Under the pieces are notes generated by a model. That model saw nothing but the letters and a program-made list of their open reading frames with translations. It did no database searches and was not told the origin of the DNA. The position numbers and the translations under genes were made by a program. A stretch of DNA of 64,000 bases from Flaccisagitta enflata (taxonomy: Eukaryota > Chaetognatha > Sagittoidea > Aphragmophora), in contig OZ231127.1 of NCBI GenBank assembly GCA_965153355.1, positions 74,586,001-74,650,000 of the forward strand, given 5' to 3'. The number at the start of each line of letters is the position of its first letter. The stretch's first letter is position 1. This document shows positions 44,937 through 58,193 of the stretch, one piece after another.

Positions 44937-45510
44937 GGTTGGTTTGAAAATGTCATAGTTTTCTCAACTAATCTTCCCCTGAAATTGTATTTATCGGTAC
45001 ACAGACAACGCAAGGAATGAACTATAAATGATCGTTAAGTGAACTTTAGATAAAGCCAAACATGGTATGGTATGACCGGACAGTCTAACTAAATGACGTG
45101 ACGACTCAAGGATGTAAGCAGAGAATGACAGACTGACAAACAGACAGAGAAAGACAGACAGAGAAAGGCTGACACAGTGACACACAGTCAAAGAGGAAGA
45201 GTCAGAAAATGAAGGAGACAAACAGGGTGATAGAAAGACAGTGAGAGTCAGTGAGACAGCGTCAGAAAAATATAGTGGCCATATAAAGTTGTAAGTTAGT
45301 CTGAGAGACGCCATATGACTATTACTAAAATGATGGCGCAAAAAAAGAAAGATATCAACTACAAATGTAGTTTGGGACTAAGTATGGAGGGAGAAAAGGA
45401 CAAAAAAAACACATTTGATGACTTTCAAAAATGAAAGGGAGGGCGGGGGCGTGATTGGGTCCCGGGGCCGAGATAACGAGGAAGAGAAAGGGGGTAACTA
45501 TTTGTCCAAG

Positions 45511-46324
45511 GATCGCACATGGTCAGTGGTACCCGTTGCGCTGCTCAATTGATCTGGAAAGGTGGTGAGGTGAGAGAAGGATGAATTGTCATACTTCTGC
45601 TAGGGAGCTTATTTCAGGCTTAAGAGGCGGAATAAAGGCATGTCAAGGGGTCTGACAATCGGCCTCACAGGCAGATCTTAGACCAGAGAGGGGTGATTTT
45701 ATGCTTGAAAGCTTAATGTCGTTTTTGGGCAGCGGCCCCAAAGCGCCGATGTCCTGAAGGACACAGGGGTGAATTTCCAGCCCTCTCAAGCCCAAAATCG
45801 GCCCTCTCAAACCCAAAATCCGCCTTCTCAGGCCCAAAACTCAACCCTCTCAGGCCCATAATCAGTCCTCTCAGGCCCAGAAAAAGCCTCCTCAGACCAA
45901 AAAACAGTCCTCTCAGGCCCAAAATCAGCCCCTCAGCTCCAAAATTAGCTCTCTAATACCCTCAATCAGCCTTGTCAGGCTAAAAATCAAGCATTTCAGG
46001 CCTGAAACCAGCCCTATCAAACCTAGAATCTGATCACTTGTGTCGCAATTCAAAATAACCCTCTCAGGTCTCTAATCTTCCCTCATCCTTGATGCTATTC
46101 AACCCCTTGACCCCCAGATCAGCCGTTACATGCCTCATAACTGTGCTTCAATTGATCGAATCAGCCCTTTAATGTGCCTTCTAAGGACATCTGGAAATTC
46201 ACCCCTGTGTCCTACAGGACATCGGCCCTTTGGGGCCGCTGCCCTGCTCTCACTCCACTTCTTCAGTTGATCACTCCAAGCAGGGCATCGGGTACTGCTG
46301 ACCATGTACAATCCTTGGATGACT
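45511..46324 (+). mobile_element. Foldback element, type B, plus truncated neighbour
   Basis: 45511-45720 is the head and part of a minus copy (GATCGCACATGGTCAGTGGT ACCCGTTGCGCTGC). From 45727: left arm GGGCAGCGGCCCCAAAGCGC with GTCCTGAAGGACACAGGGGT GAATTTCCAG, about 350 bp of CTCTCAGGCCCAAAATCAGC units, the inverted right arm to about 46244, and tail CATCGGGTACTGCTGACCAT GTACAATCCTTGGATGACT. Confidence 0.8.
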
Positions 46325-46379
46325 AGTTTTTTTTACCACTGTTCCTCAGGAATCAAGAGTTCAGGAAGTCGATTCATTG

Positions 46380-46715
46380 GGGCCGCCGGCAAAAAAAAAA
46401 GAGGAAGAGCAGGAGGAGGAGAAGGAGGAGAATTAAGAGGCCGGACAGAGATGAGCTGCTATCACACGAAAAAAGGGACAAAGGAGACATAAAGAGAAAT
46501 AGCTTGGCAAATGCTACAGTGCTTAACAAATGGAAGAGTAACCATCATCACGCCCAAACAGAGGAAGAGGAGGAGAAGAAGGAGAAGGATGAAGAAGAAA
46601 AAGATGATCAGTCGGGAAAGAAGGTCATTGCTCTTAATTAAGCATGTAGATCATCGGCCAGATCGTAGCAATGAAATAGAGAAAAAGAGGAAAAGAGTGC
46701 CAGAATGAAAGAGAG
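46380..46715. repeat. Purine-rich (GAGGAA)n stretch
   Basis: AGGAAGAGGAGGAGAAGAAGG-type words scattered over 300 bp; the Lys/Arg-rich ORFs here are compositional. Confidence 0.6.
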
Positions 46716-46721
46716 AAAAAA

Positions 46722-47361
46722 GTCGCAAAAGCGTTAGATGGTCAGCGGTGCCCGTTGCCCCTATTTAAATGTATCTGGATGTGTGATGGTGAGAGGGGCA
46801 GCAGCCCCACAAGTGCCAATGACCTATGCTGTTTTGAAATGATGAAAATAAGATTTATCGAATAACTATATATGACTGGCTGACAAACAAATGTGTAATG
46901 ATGGATCAAATCTGGGATTTGAGCCTCCAGATTGGAATTTAAGCCTCAAGACTGGGATCTGAGCCTTGTAGCTTGGATATGGTCCTTGGGGCCGGGATTT
47001 GAGCCTCAAGACTGGGATTTGAACCTCGAGAGTGGGATTTGAGCCTCAAGACTGGAATTTAAGCCTCAAGACTGGGATTTAAGAATTTGAGACTGGGATT
47101 TAAGTTTCATGGCTGGGATTTGAGCCTCAAAACTGCGATTTTAGCCTCAAGACTGGGATTTAAGCCTCAAGACTGAGATTTGAGCCTCAAGACTGGGATT
47201 TGAGCCTCAAGACTGTGATTTGGGCCTCAAGACAAGGATTTCAGCCTTGAAAATGGGATTTGAGTCTTACAGTAGGGGGGGCGTAGAAGAGGCAGGATAA
47301 AGAGGGAAAATTACCCCTGTGTGAAAGCATTGGTCATGCCCCTTCGGAGCCGCTGCCCAGA
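46722..47361 (-). mobile_element. Foldback element, type A
   Basis: Reads on plus as head AGTCGCAAAAGCGTTAGATG GTCAGCGGTGCCCGTTGCCC, arm GGGGCAGCAGCCCCACAAGT, about 350 bp of GAGCCTCAAGACTGGGATTT units, and the inverted arm to CGGAGCCGCTGCCC. It is opposite in orientation to 8318, 29787 and 55913. Confidence 0.8.
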
Positions 47362-47408
47362 AAGGCGACGCAATGACACTCAAAACGACCGCCGATGGGT
47401 AATCTGAA

Positions 47409-47727
<319 letters not shown>

Positions 47728-47957
47728 TGACCTACAAAGACCTTCAGTGACTACAGACAAACACACACATAAACAGATAAAGCCAAATTAGGACACATAT
47801 AAAGAAAAAAGATAAGGAAAAAGAGACAGACAGACAGAAAAAAGACTGACAGAAATACTGAAACCTGACTGATAGACCGGAAGTAAGAAAGGAAATGAAA
47901 CAACAAAAGATCAAAAGAAGAACAGAGAGAGGAGGGAAATAACTAAGAGCGTGGGGG

Positions 47958-48545
<588 letters not shown>

Positions 48546-48611
48546 CTTCAAGAAGGAAATTAAGAAGATATAAGGAAGAAAAATGAAAAAGAAGCAAGAA
48601 ATCTCCGATCC

Positions 48612-48955
<344 letters not shown>

Positions 48956-49339
48956 GACAGAAATACCGTGACTGACCAGGATCGAGAATAAGGAGAAAAT
49001 CCTTATTAATTCTCAGTTGGCAGGGCAAATCAAAGGGCGGGCGAAAGAGTCAAGGCTTTTTCTTCTGCTTCACCTTTCCAATATATCTGCTCTAGAAAAA
49101 TGATGATTGATGAGATCTCGGGTCCTGCTGACGGAAGATGGTTGCTGGTCAGTGATAGAAAATAGTTGCTGGTCCGTAGTCAGGACTGCAGTCACATAAA
49201 TCAAAAGGTTACTCATCTCTGGTTATAGATTTACAACTCACCAAAACTGAAATAAATGGGAGAAGGCCGGTAACAAGTTGTCTCCCGTCATTTTCTAGTT
49301 CCCCAGCGCTCCTTAACAAAACTTGAAATTTGAATGTGG

Positions 49340-49760
49340 CTCTCATTACCACGTGGATAAAAAAAAAGACGCACCTGTTTATTAATCAATGAAATAGATA
49401 TGAAAATTGATTTTAACTATTTTTAAAACAGACATTTTGAAAGATTTTCCAATCATCTTTCAATCTAGACCAATCCCAGGTTTGTATCTCAAACGGTTTA
49501 GAAGCTAGAGCTCTGCAAAGAGAAGCACTTATTTGCTAAAATGCATTTTTACATAAGGATTGCGAAACTGAAATGGGCAATGTTTTCACTCAAACCAATG
49601 CCATTTCTAAACGAAAAAAGATAGCAATACCAGATTGGCGCCAAATGAAAGTACTTTCGAAGGGCTTTCAAATGACCTAAGATTTTGATATGTTTTTTTA
49701 AGATTCAAAGGCAAAATGGGTCATTCAATAGGGCGTCTTTTTTTTTAGTTGTATGGTATA
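49340..49760 (-). repeat. Dispersed repeat, copy 2
   Basis: Reverse-complement relative of 9235-9585: AAAAAAAGACGCACCTGTTT, CTCAAACGGTTTAGAAGCTA GAGCTCTGCAAAGAGAAG, and ACCAGATTGGCGCCAAATGA occur in order. From 48956 to 49339 and from 49761 to 50880 I see no supported gene. Confidence 0.75.
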
Positions 49761-50887
49761 CTAAAAGGATAAGCCAAAGGAGACCTCATATACCTTGCTA
49801 TGTAACTGCATCTGCAAATGCAAACATTATCAACATCAAAATCATCCTTTGAATTGAAAGTTTCTACGCCACGTAGTCATCCACTTCGCCACGGCCGTTG
49901 TAAGGCTACCCTTCTACATCGGACTGTGCGGTCACTGTTTCTTCTCGTTTACTCCTTTGCTAGCTCCCTCGCGAAGTCTCTGTGAAAGTAACCATGATTC
50001 TTATCTGACAGTTTTTCTTCTTTTGGTCCCAAACCTTAAAATCGGCAAATTTGGTGAGCAAATTCTAAATCGCCGTGAATTCGATAAAAGGGATGAAGCG
50101 AGACTTTCAAAGGTTATCTCCTCTTCTAAAAGCTCGCGCCAGAAAGAAGGGATCAATCAAAGCATATCCTTGATCGCGAACCTAATGCCCCACTGTCCTG
50201 GCCTGTCCCTTTTGTATCATAAAAATTGAAAAGTTATACCGATGCGATGCGTATAATGAATTCCGCAGGGAGTGACCAACCTTGGCCAATTAAGTACGAT
50301 ATCAACTACAATCAGTCAATTTCAAAAAGCCGCGAGTAGCAACTCATAAATCATAAAGCGCTTATTTGCATATCGTAGTAGATAACTTCCGTTCATCATT
50401 TATGACTTCACAATTTCAATCGCGATTTTGCTATTTGTAATTCAATTACTATCTGTAATCTCTAGCTACTTTAAATAAATGTATAAGGTTTTTATTTCAT
50501 TCTAATAAAAAAAATCTAGGGTATAAGTCTGAAGAGATGCAAACTATTCCTTCTCAACCGAACCGATATTTTAAAGTGGATGCCCTATAAGTTGATCAAT
50601 TATGAGACATAACTCATAAGATTTGCTTTCACAATTTTGAATGGCGGGGGGCCTATCCCACCTCGTGACCCTGCGGGATCGAGGACCTTCTAGGTGGACT
50701 GGGGGAGAGGGACAGCGTTAATAAGTTCAGTAAACTCAAGGATGGAGATCACTGTGCACTGTACAACCTTCCTCCCCCACCACACATAGTTATTGTCTAA
50801 CTTGCTCTGGGGATGGACAGACGGACAAAGCCTGTCATAGTGCCGCGAGTTAAGATTAATTGTCAGTTGTACCCGTTACCCCTGAGT

Positions 50888-50980
50888 AATCATAATCATC
50901 ATCATCCTCATCATCATCATCATCATCATCATCGTCATTATCATGGTTGTCATCGTCATCATCATCATCATCATCATCTG
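50888..50980. repeat. (CAT)n trinucleotide array
   Basis: CAT repeats with CGT and GGT interruptions; the His-rich ORF is compositional. Confidence 0.95.
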
Positions 50981-51254
50981 TTGTCACAAAGTTGTCAAAG
51001 CAGTTGGTGATGTGGAGTCGTTAGTCAATGATTATTCCGCCCAGTTGGTTGATTAGTTTGCCTTTTTTTCTCTTGATTAAATAAAGCCATTAGTGCGTGC
51101 CAATTATCATGGGAAATCGATCTGGTCTGGAATCGAAAACTGTGGAGAAAAAAAAACTATGTTTCTATTTGTTTGTTTTAGATTTTTTTTCTGTGCCATT
51201 TCAGAATCAATTGCATCATCGGCATATTTTTAGTTTGCGTGAAGACCTTTCAGT

Positions 51255-51500
51255 TTTGGTTGTCTGTCCAACCGTCCGGCTGTCAATCCGTCAGTCAACT
51301 CATCCGTCCTTCCATCCGTCTGTCCATCCATTTGTCCGTCTGTCTGTCCATCCGACCGTCTGTCTGTCCATCCGACTATCTGTCGGTCCACCCGTCTACC
51401 CATGTCTGTCCGGCCAGCCGTTTTTCTGTCCATTTTTCTATCCATCTGTCCATCCGCCTGTCCGTCCATCCATGTCTGTCTGTCCATCCATCCCTCAGCG
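51255..51500. repeat. (GTCCATCC/GTCTGTCC)n degenerate array
   Basis: Eight-base units GTCCATCC and GTCTGTCC, similar in composition to the central arrays of the HINE-like family. The segment after it (51497-51523, GACCATAGGTGCGGGGTTTT ACTGTAC) looks like a pogo-type terminus. Confidence 0.75.
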
Positions 51501-51637
51501 GGACCATAGGTGCGGGGTTTTACTGTACTTTAAATTACAAGGCGATTATTAGTTGTCCCAAATTTATTTCAGTTTTCTCCCATCTCATAAGAGACCATCG
51601 TTATGCTTCTCGGAGACTCTGTTTCATTTCAAAAGTC

Positions 51638-52167
<530 letters not shown>

Positions 52168-52168
52168 C

Positions 52169-52875
<707 letters not shown>

Positions 52876-53029
52876 AGGAATATTGTCGCCTTTTTGCTCA
52901 TGCGAGTTCTCACCACACTAGTTTACCACAATAATTCACTTCACCACTCGATTCACGCTTAAACTCATACTTTAATTTCACGTTTTCACTTGATACCCCT
53001 CGCCGCATGACTACACTCACCATGTAACA

Positions 53030-53282
53030 AACTCACACTCACGACAATCCCTCATTGGTGCTGCATGCTGCACCATCCCCATCACCCCCCACCACCCCCC
53101 ACCACCATCATCACTCGCCATTTCCTTAATTAGATATCATCAGTCTAACACTCACACACAAACTCACACTCACGACAATCCCTCATTGGTGCTGCATGCT
53201 GCATCATCCCCACCACCCCCCACCACCCCCCACCACCATCATCACTCGCCATTTCCTTAATCAGATATCATCAGTCTCACTA
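53030..53282. repeat. Two ~126-bp tandem copies
   Basis: CACTCACGACAATCCCTCAT to CAGATATCATCAGTCT occurs twice in direct order with few differences, including CACCCCCCACCACC runs. Confidence 0.88.
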
Positions 53283-53330
53283 CCATCGCCAACCATTTTC
53301 ACTTCCATCCAACACCCGCCCGCGGTTTTT

Positions 53331-53750
53331 GGGTAGCGGCCCAAGAGGGCCGATGTCCTGTAGGACACAGGGGTGAACCATTCTGTGCGTCTGTCCGTCC
53401 CCCCCCCCCCGTAGCTTCTCAATCCTCAAATTCCCATTGAATAACAAGGGAAATTGTTAAAATGCAAACTTCCCATTGAATAACATGGAAAATTGATGAA
53501 AAATGAAAAAAATGTGAAATTCCTATTGAATAACATGGCAAATTGATGCAAATTTCCCATTCAATATCATGGAAAATTGCTCCAAAGGCCTCAAATATGC
53601 CCTCTCAGCAAATAAGGAAATTCACCCCTGAGTCCTACGGGACATCGGCCTTTTGGGGCCGCTGCCCTGCTCTCACTCCACTTCTTCAGCTATCACTCCA
53701 AGCAGGGCATCGGGTACCGCTGACCATGTGCGATCCTTGGATGACTTGTT
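53331..53750 (+). mobile_element. Foldback element, type B
   Basis: Left arm GGGTAGCGGCCCAAGAGGGC with GTCCTGTAGGACACAGGGGT GAAC; the centre is a different repeat (TTCCCATTGAATAACATGGA units); right arm to GGGGCCGCTGCCC at about 53668; tail CATCGGGTACCGCTGACCAT GTGCGATCCTTGGATGACT. Confidence 0.8.
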
Positions 53751-55134
53751 AGAGATAGCTCGTTATTACCAGACCATTAAGGGAGATTGTCATCGGTAAC
53801 CATTAAAACCGGAACTCATCGTTACCCGTTAAAACTCATCATTACCCATTAAAACCCATTGTCATGACTATCGATTGGCGGCGGTCTTTTTCATTGTCTT
53901 TCCCATCGCCATGTCAACGACCCAGTTGGGGCGCGTCTGCTACTCTCTCTATATGCCAAATCGGTGATTGAACCTTTTCCAATAAAAAGCATTTATGCCT
54001 CCGCCTCTCCCACCATCTTTCTCCACAACGGCTCAACCTCTATCTCCTCTTCCTCAACCTCCGCCTCCTCCTCTTTCTCAACCTCATCCACATTCTCATC
54101 CTCCTTATAACCTCCTCATCTTCCCCCTTCAACCTCCTCATTCTCCTCTTCCTTGTTTTAATTTTGTTCCTTCTGATCCTCCTCTCCTTTCTCCATTCCA
54201 ATCATTCTCCATCTTCTTGCCCTAAACGGCTCAGTGGGAATCCTATCCTAATCGCGCCCATAACGCCTCGTTTGGGTGATTCTTCTCTCACCTGTCTCTC
54301 TTTCTACATTTGTTACGATCTCTGTTTCTGTCTTTGTTTCTGTTTCCGTTTTTGTCTTTTTCTCTCTTTTTTTTTTTTGTCACTGACATTCCGTGTCTTC
54401 CAGACAATGTCTCCTGTTGCTATTGCAGTTATTGTGGCTAAAGACAGACAGAGTAAGAAAGATAAACAGACAGACTGAGAGACAGAGAGAATAACAGACA
54501 GACAGATATACAGACAGCGAGGCTAACCGACAGAAACAAAATAAACAAACAAAAGCAGATCAACTGACTGACTGGCAATGGCAAGCGATAAGAAGTTTGT
54601 AAGGGTAAATCTGGAAAATCAGCCAGCGAGCTTAGGTCCACAGAGACTTTGTTAAAATTTGCAGACGCAAAAACGAAATGGAAAAGATGAAGGAGACGGA
54701 AAAGGGAGAAAAGTTGGAGGATAGAAGAAGGATGGTGAAGGAGGAAGAGACGACAAAGTAACGGAAACGGTTAACCATGTAATCGTGGGAAGACTATCTT
54801 CAGTATTAATTCCGTTTTTAAAAGAAGGAAAAGAGGGGAAAAAAAGAAGGAAAAGTAGGCGAAGATGGAAGAAGAAGGAGCTTGGGGGAAGAATGAGAGA
54901 CAAATAAATGGAACCGGTTAACCGTGGAATTGTGGGATGATTATCTCATCCTGCGATAATTTCCTCATGAGGAATGTGTGGGGGGGGGGGGGGGTAATGG
55001 CGAACGAGGGGGAACGAGGAGCCAGGAGAAAGAAGGAAGGAGGAGAAGACGAATAAATCGAACCAGTTATTAACCACGGAAATGTGAGATGATTGTCCCA
55101 TTCAGCTACAATCCTGCCTTAAAGAATGTGAGCG
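53751..55134. other. Intergenic stretch without supported genes
   Basis: Pyrimidine-rich TCCTCCTC DNA (54000-54230), a CAGACAGACAG stretch (54450-54540), purine-rich GGAGGAAG DNA (54660-54900), and two diverged copies of AACCGGTTAACC...GTGGGATGATTATC phrases (about 54770, 54910 and 55065). No gene. Confidence 0.5.
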
Positions 55135-55139
55135 GGAGA

Positions 55140-55552
55140 AAGAGCGTCAGAATTCAGATGTCTCGCGGTACCCGTTGACGTTGTCCCAAACTGGGGTAAT
55201 GAGTGGGACAGCAGTCCCTAAAGAGGCGATGACCTCTGCCCATGGTGGCTGGGATATGAGCGTAGTGGCTTGGATTTCAGCCTTGCGGCTAGTATATGCG
55301 CCTCGGGGCTAAGATATGAAGGAAAGCATTTGAGCCTCGAGACTGGGATTAGAGACTCGGGGCTGAGATTGAATCTCAAGACTGGGGCGTGAGCCTTGGG
55401 GCTAGAATTTGAGCCTTGAGGTTGAGATTTGAGCCTCAAGGCTAGGATTTGAGCCTATAGACTGGAATTTGAGCCTCAAAGGGGATAGAAGAATGGAGAA
55501 GTTATATGGAAGATATCGCGTTGGCCCCTTTGTAGCCTCTGCCCTAAGGGAA
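55140..55552 (-). mobile_element. Foldback element, type A, degraded
   Basis: Head GCGTCAGAATTCAGATGTCT CGCGGTACCCGTTGACG, left arm GGGACAGCAGTCCCTAAAGA, about 250 bp of GAGCCTCGGGGCTAAGATTT units, degraded right arm GGCCCCTTTGTAGCCTCTGC. Confidence 0.65.
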
Positions 55553-55912
55553 GGGTAGGAGGAGGCGAAAGGTGAATGGAACAAGGATGTACCATGGGGC
55601 CGAAAGAGGGATGGGAGTAGAGGACAGATGCAGGAAGAGAAAGAAAGGAGGATATGAATGAATGGAACCAGCAAACTATGAAATTTTTGGATGATTATAG
55701 AACTCAGGACTAGTGCGGGAGGGAGAAGGATTTGAATTTGAGGGTGGAGGAAGAGTAGGAAGAGGAGGAAAAGGTGAAGGCAGAAAGAGATGGGCCCGCG
55801 AGGCAGAAGAGTTAAGCGTTAGAGGAAGAAGGAAGAGAGGGCTGGGGTAATCGAGGGTGGAGAGAAAAAAAAAGCCTTAGAAATGTCATCCTACGACGAA
55901 GAACGTTCTTTT

Positions 55913-56654
55913 GGGCAGCGGCCCCGAAGGGGCCGATGACCTATGCTTTCACACATAGGGGAAATTTTTCCTTCTCCTTCTTCTCCTTCTCCGTCCACCC
56001 CCTTCGAAGCTCATTTCCTGGCCTTGGGGCCATAATTCTAGTCTAGAGGCCCAAATCCTAGTCTAGAGGCCCAAATTCTAGCCTCAAGGCCCAAATCCTT
56101 GCCTCAAGACTCAACTCCTAATCTTGAGGCACAAATCTCAGTCTAGAGGCCCATATCCCATCCTCGAGGCCCATATCCCATCCTCGAGGCCCATATCCCA
56201 GCCTCGAGGCCCATATCCTCAAATCCAAGCCTCAAATCATATCCTTTAGGCTTAAATCACAGCCTCATGGCTCAAATCACTGCCTAAAGCATCAAATCAC
56301 AACCATGAGGCTCAAATAAGAGCCTCATGGCTCGAATCACAGCCTAAAGCCTCGTATCCCAGCCTCAGGCCTCAAATACCAGCCTTGAGGCTCAAATCAC
56401 AGCGTCGAGGCTCAAATCACAGCCTCGAGGCTCAAATCACAGCCTCGAGGCTAAAATCATAGACTCGAGGCTCAAATCACAGCCTCATGGTTCAAATCAC
56501 AGCCTTGAGGCTCAAATTCAATCCTAGAGCTTCAAATCTTACTAAGCATAGGTCATCGGCCCCTTCGGGGCCGCTGCCCCTCTCACCCTCACACATCACA
56601 TATACTCAAATAGGGGCAACGGGTACCGCTGACCATCTAACGCTTTTGCGACTA
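55913..56654 (-). mobile_element. Foldback element, type A, best preserved
   Basis: Left arm GGGCAGCGGCCCCGAAGGGG CCGATGACCTATGC is matched by its exact complement ending GGGGCCGCTGCCC at 56580. About 560 bp of 20-21 bp units (GAGGCTCAAATCACAGCCTC) lie between. The tail is CAACGGGTACCGCTGACCAT CTAACGCTTTTGCGACT. Confidence 0.85.
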
Positions 56655-56754
56655 TTTTATGGTGGTAGATCAAAGAAAAATCGTCTTCTCGCATTTACCA
56701 GTTGCCAACAGAGGGAGTACAAGGCCGGATACACCATCTCCACAACTAAAATCT

Positions 56755-56968
56755 TCCCATCTGAAATCTAGCAACAACTTTGGAAGAGTTCTGCTTCTGT
56801 AAAACTACAAGCTAAAAAAATAACATTGGTCCAATTCAAATAGTTGTTTAATCCCTTTCATTTGAGATCAATCTGGGAAAAGTAGCTTTATTCGCTCGGG
56901 AGCAGCGGTTTTCCAAAGTTGTATTTTGTTTACAGATGGAAAGATGTTACTAGTGAAGATATTAGTGC
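56755..56968. mobile_element. Foldback MITE, related to 44700 element
   Basis: TTCCCATCTGAAATCTAGCA ACAACTTTGGAA at the left is inverted as TTTCCAAAGTTGTATTTTGT TTACAGATGGAAAGAT at the right. The layout resembles 44700-44936. Confidence 0.55.
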
Positions 56969-56989
56969 CACTCATTATCAAGAACTGTG

Positions 56990-58060
56990 AGCTCATAGGG
57001 AACCCGAAAAAAAAGAAAGAAAGAAACACTGCATCGTACACGTTGAAATAAAGAAACGAAATCAAAGTATGAGACGGACGGTTGGGCAGGGCCAGTAATA
57101 CGCAAACCAAAAACTAATACGGAGGGACCAACCTACGAACGGACTAACTGCAAAAAAAAAAACTTTCAAGCGACGCATTGAGTCGCGTGTGCGCGACTTT
57201 CAAAAAAAAAAAAAAGAGATAAAAGAATCACATAAAGAAAAAAAAGTCTGAGTAAAAGCTTGATGGGACATTTAGCGCAAAGCGGAAGAACGATTTACGG
57301 AAAGTTGAAACCAAAAGGAAGAGGAAATTAAACCAGAGCCACCAAAAAGGAATCATCATGCAGAAAGACAACGCGTTCAAATCGAATGAATAAACAAGGC
57401 CAACACCTATAAGTCGCGTGCGAGACATACACTTAAAATGACTTAGATTGACCAAAAATCGAAATGGCAAATATAAGCGGCTACTCTGGGAGGATTAGCA
57501 ACTTACATGAATGCATGAGTCCTTGGCATTCTGTATCATCGGCGGGCTTATCGTCATTAGTTCTATGCCCAGGCTAGAGTCAATTCAGTATTAGTGCTTG
57601 TCATCTAGAGAGGCAATAGAATGGTTAATGAAAGTATGCACGGACGATAGTTATTAGGATCGGTAGTTAGCGGGATTAATAGTTAGTTGGATCATGCAGT
57701 TAATTGGAAATCCGTATATCATTAAAGCCACTATTTGCTAGGCTGAATCTATTACTAAAGTAAGCAAAGGGAATGAAAGAATGCAATGATATAAGCGTGG
57801 CATGCTAAATAGAAATAAGCGTGAACGATTATAAACGTGAAAAGCTATTACAGGGAAGCAGTTTATAACGTAACTAAGCATGCATAATATATACTCCTAC
57901 AGATTAGTTTCCCTTTTCTAAATGAACGACCCGTGAATCCGTGTGGGGGGGGGGGGGGAATGAAAATGAGACATGATGAGAACGAGAAAAAAAACTTACC
58001 AAACGGCGTAAACGTGTAAATCTCAATGAACAAAAAAAAATCATGATCCAACAAAAGAAC
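56990..58060. other. Stretch downstream of the exonuclease gene
   Basis: Contains degraded HINE-like pieces (GAGTCGCGTGTGCGCGACTT at 57180, AACAAGGCCAACACC and AGTCGCGTGCGAGAC at about 57393-57427) and short TTAGTTAGTTGG words. No gene. Confidence 0.5.
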
Positions 58061-58063
58061 GCG

Positions 58064-58104
58064 TTTTTTTTTTCTTATTCTTTTCCTCTTTTTTTTTTTT
58101 TTCT
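58064..58104 (-). other. A-rich tract downstream of the exonuclease ORF
   Basis: On the minus strand, about 90 bp after the stop codon, A14 GAGGAAAAG is followed by AATAAG and A10. TAAG plus A9 recurs just upstream of the gene at 62024-62036. This could be a poly(A) tail and target duplication left by retroposition, or simply low-complexity DNA. Confidence 0.4.
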
Positions 58105-58193
58105 GTGAATAGCAAAATGGATTAATCTGGACGGAAACACGATGTAAGGAAGGAAAAAAAAATAACTTTGGCAACTCAGAGACGATAAAGTTT

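Noticed and set aside
53995-54478. Pro/Ser-rich ORFs in 54.0-54.5 kb
   Set aside because: Compositional frames in TCCTCC-rich DNA without splice sites or conserved domains.
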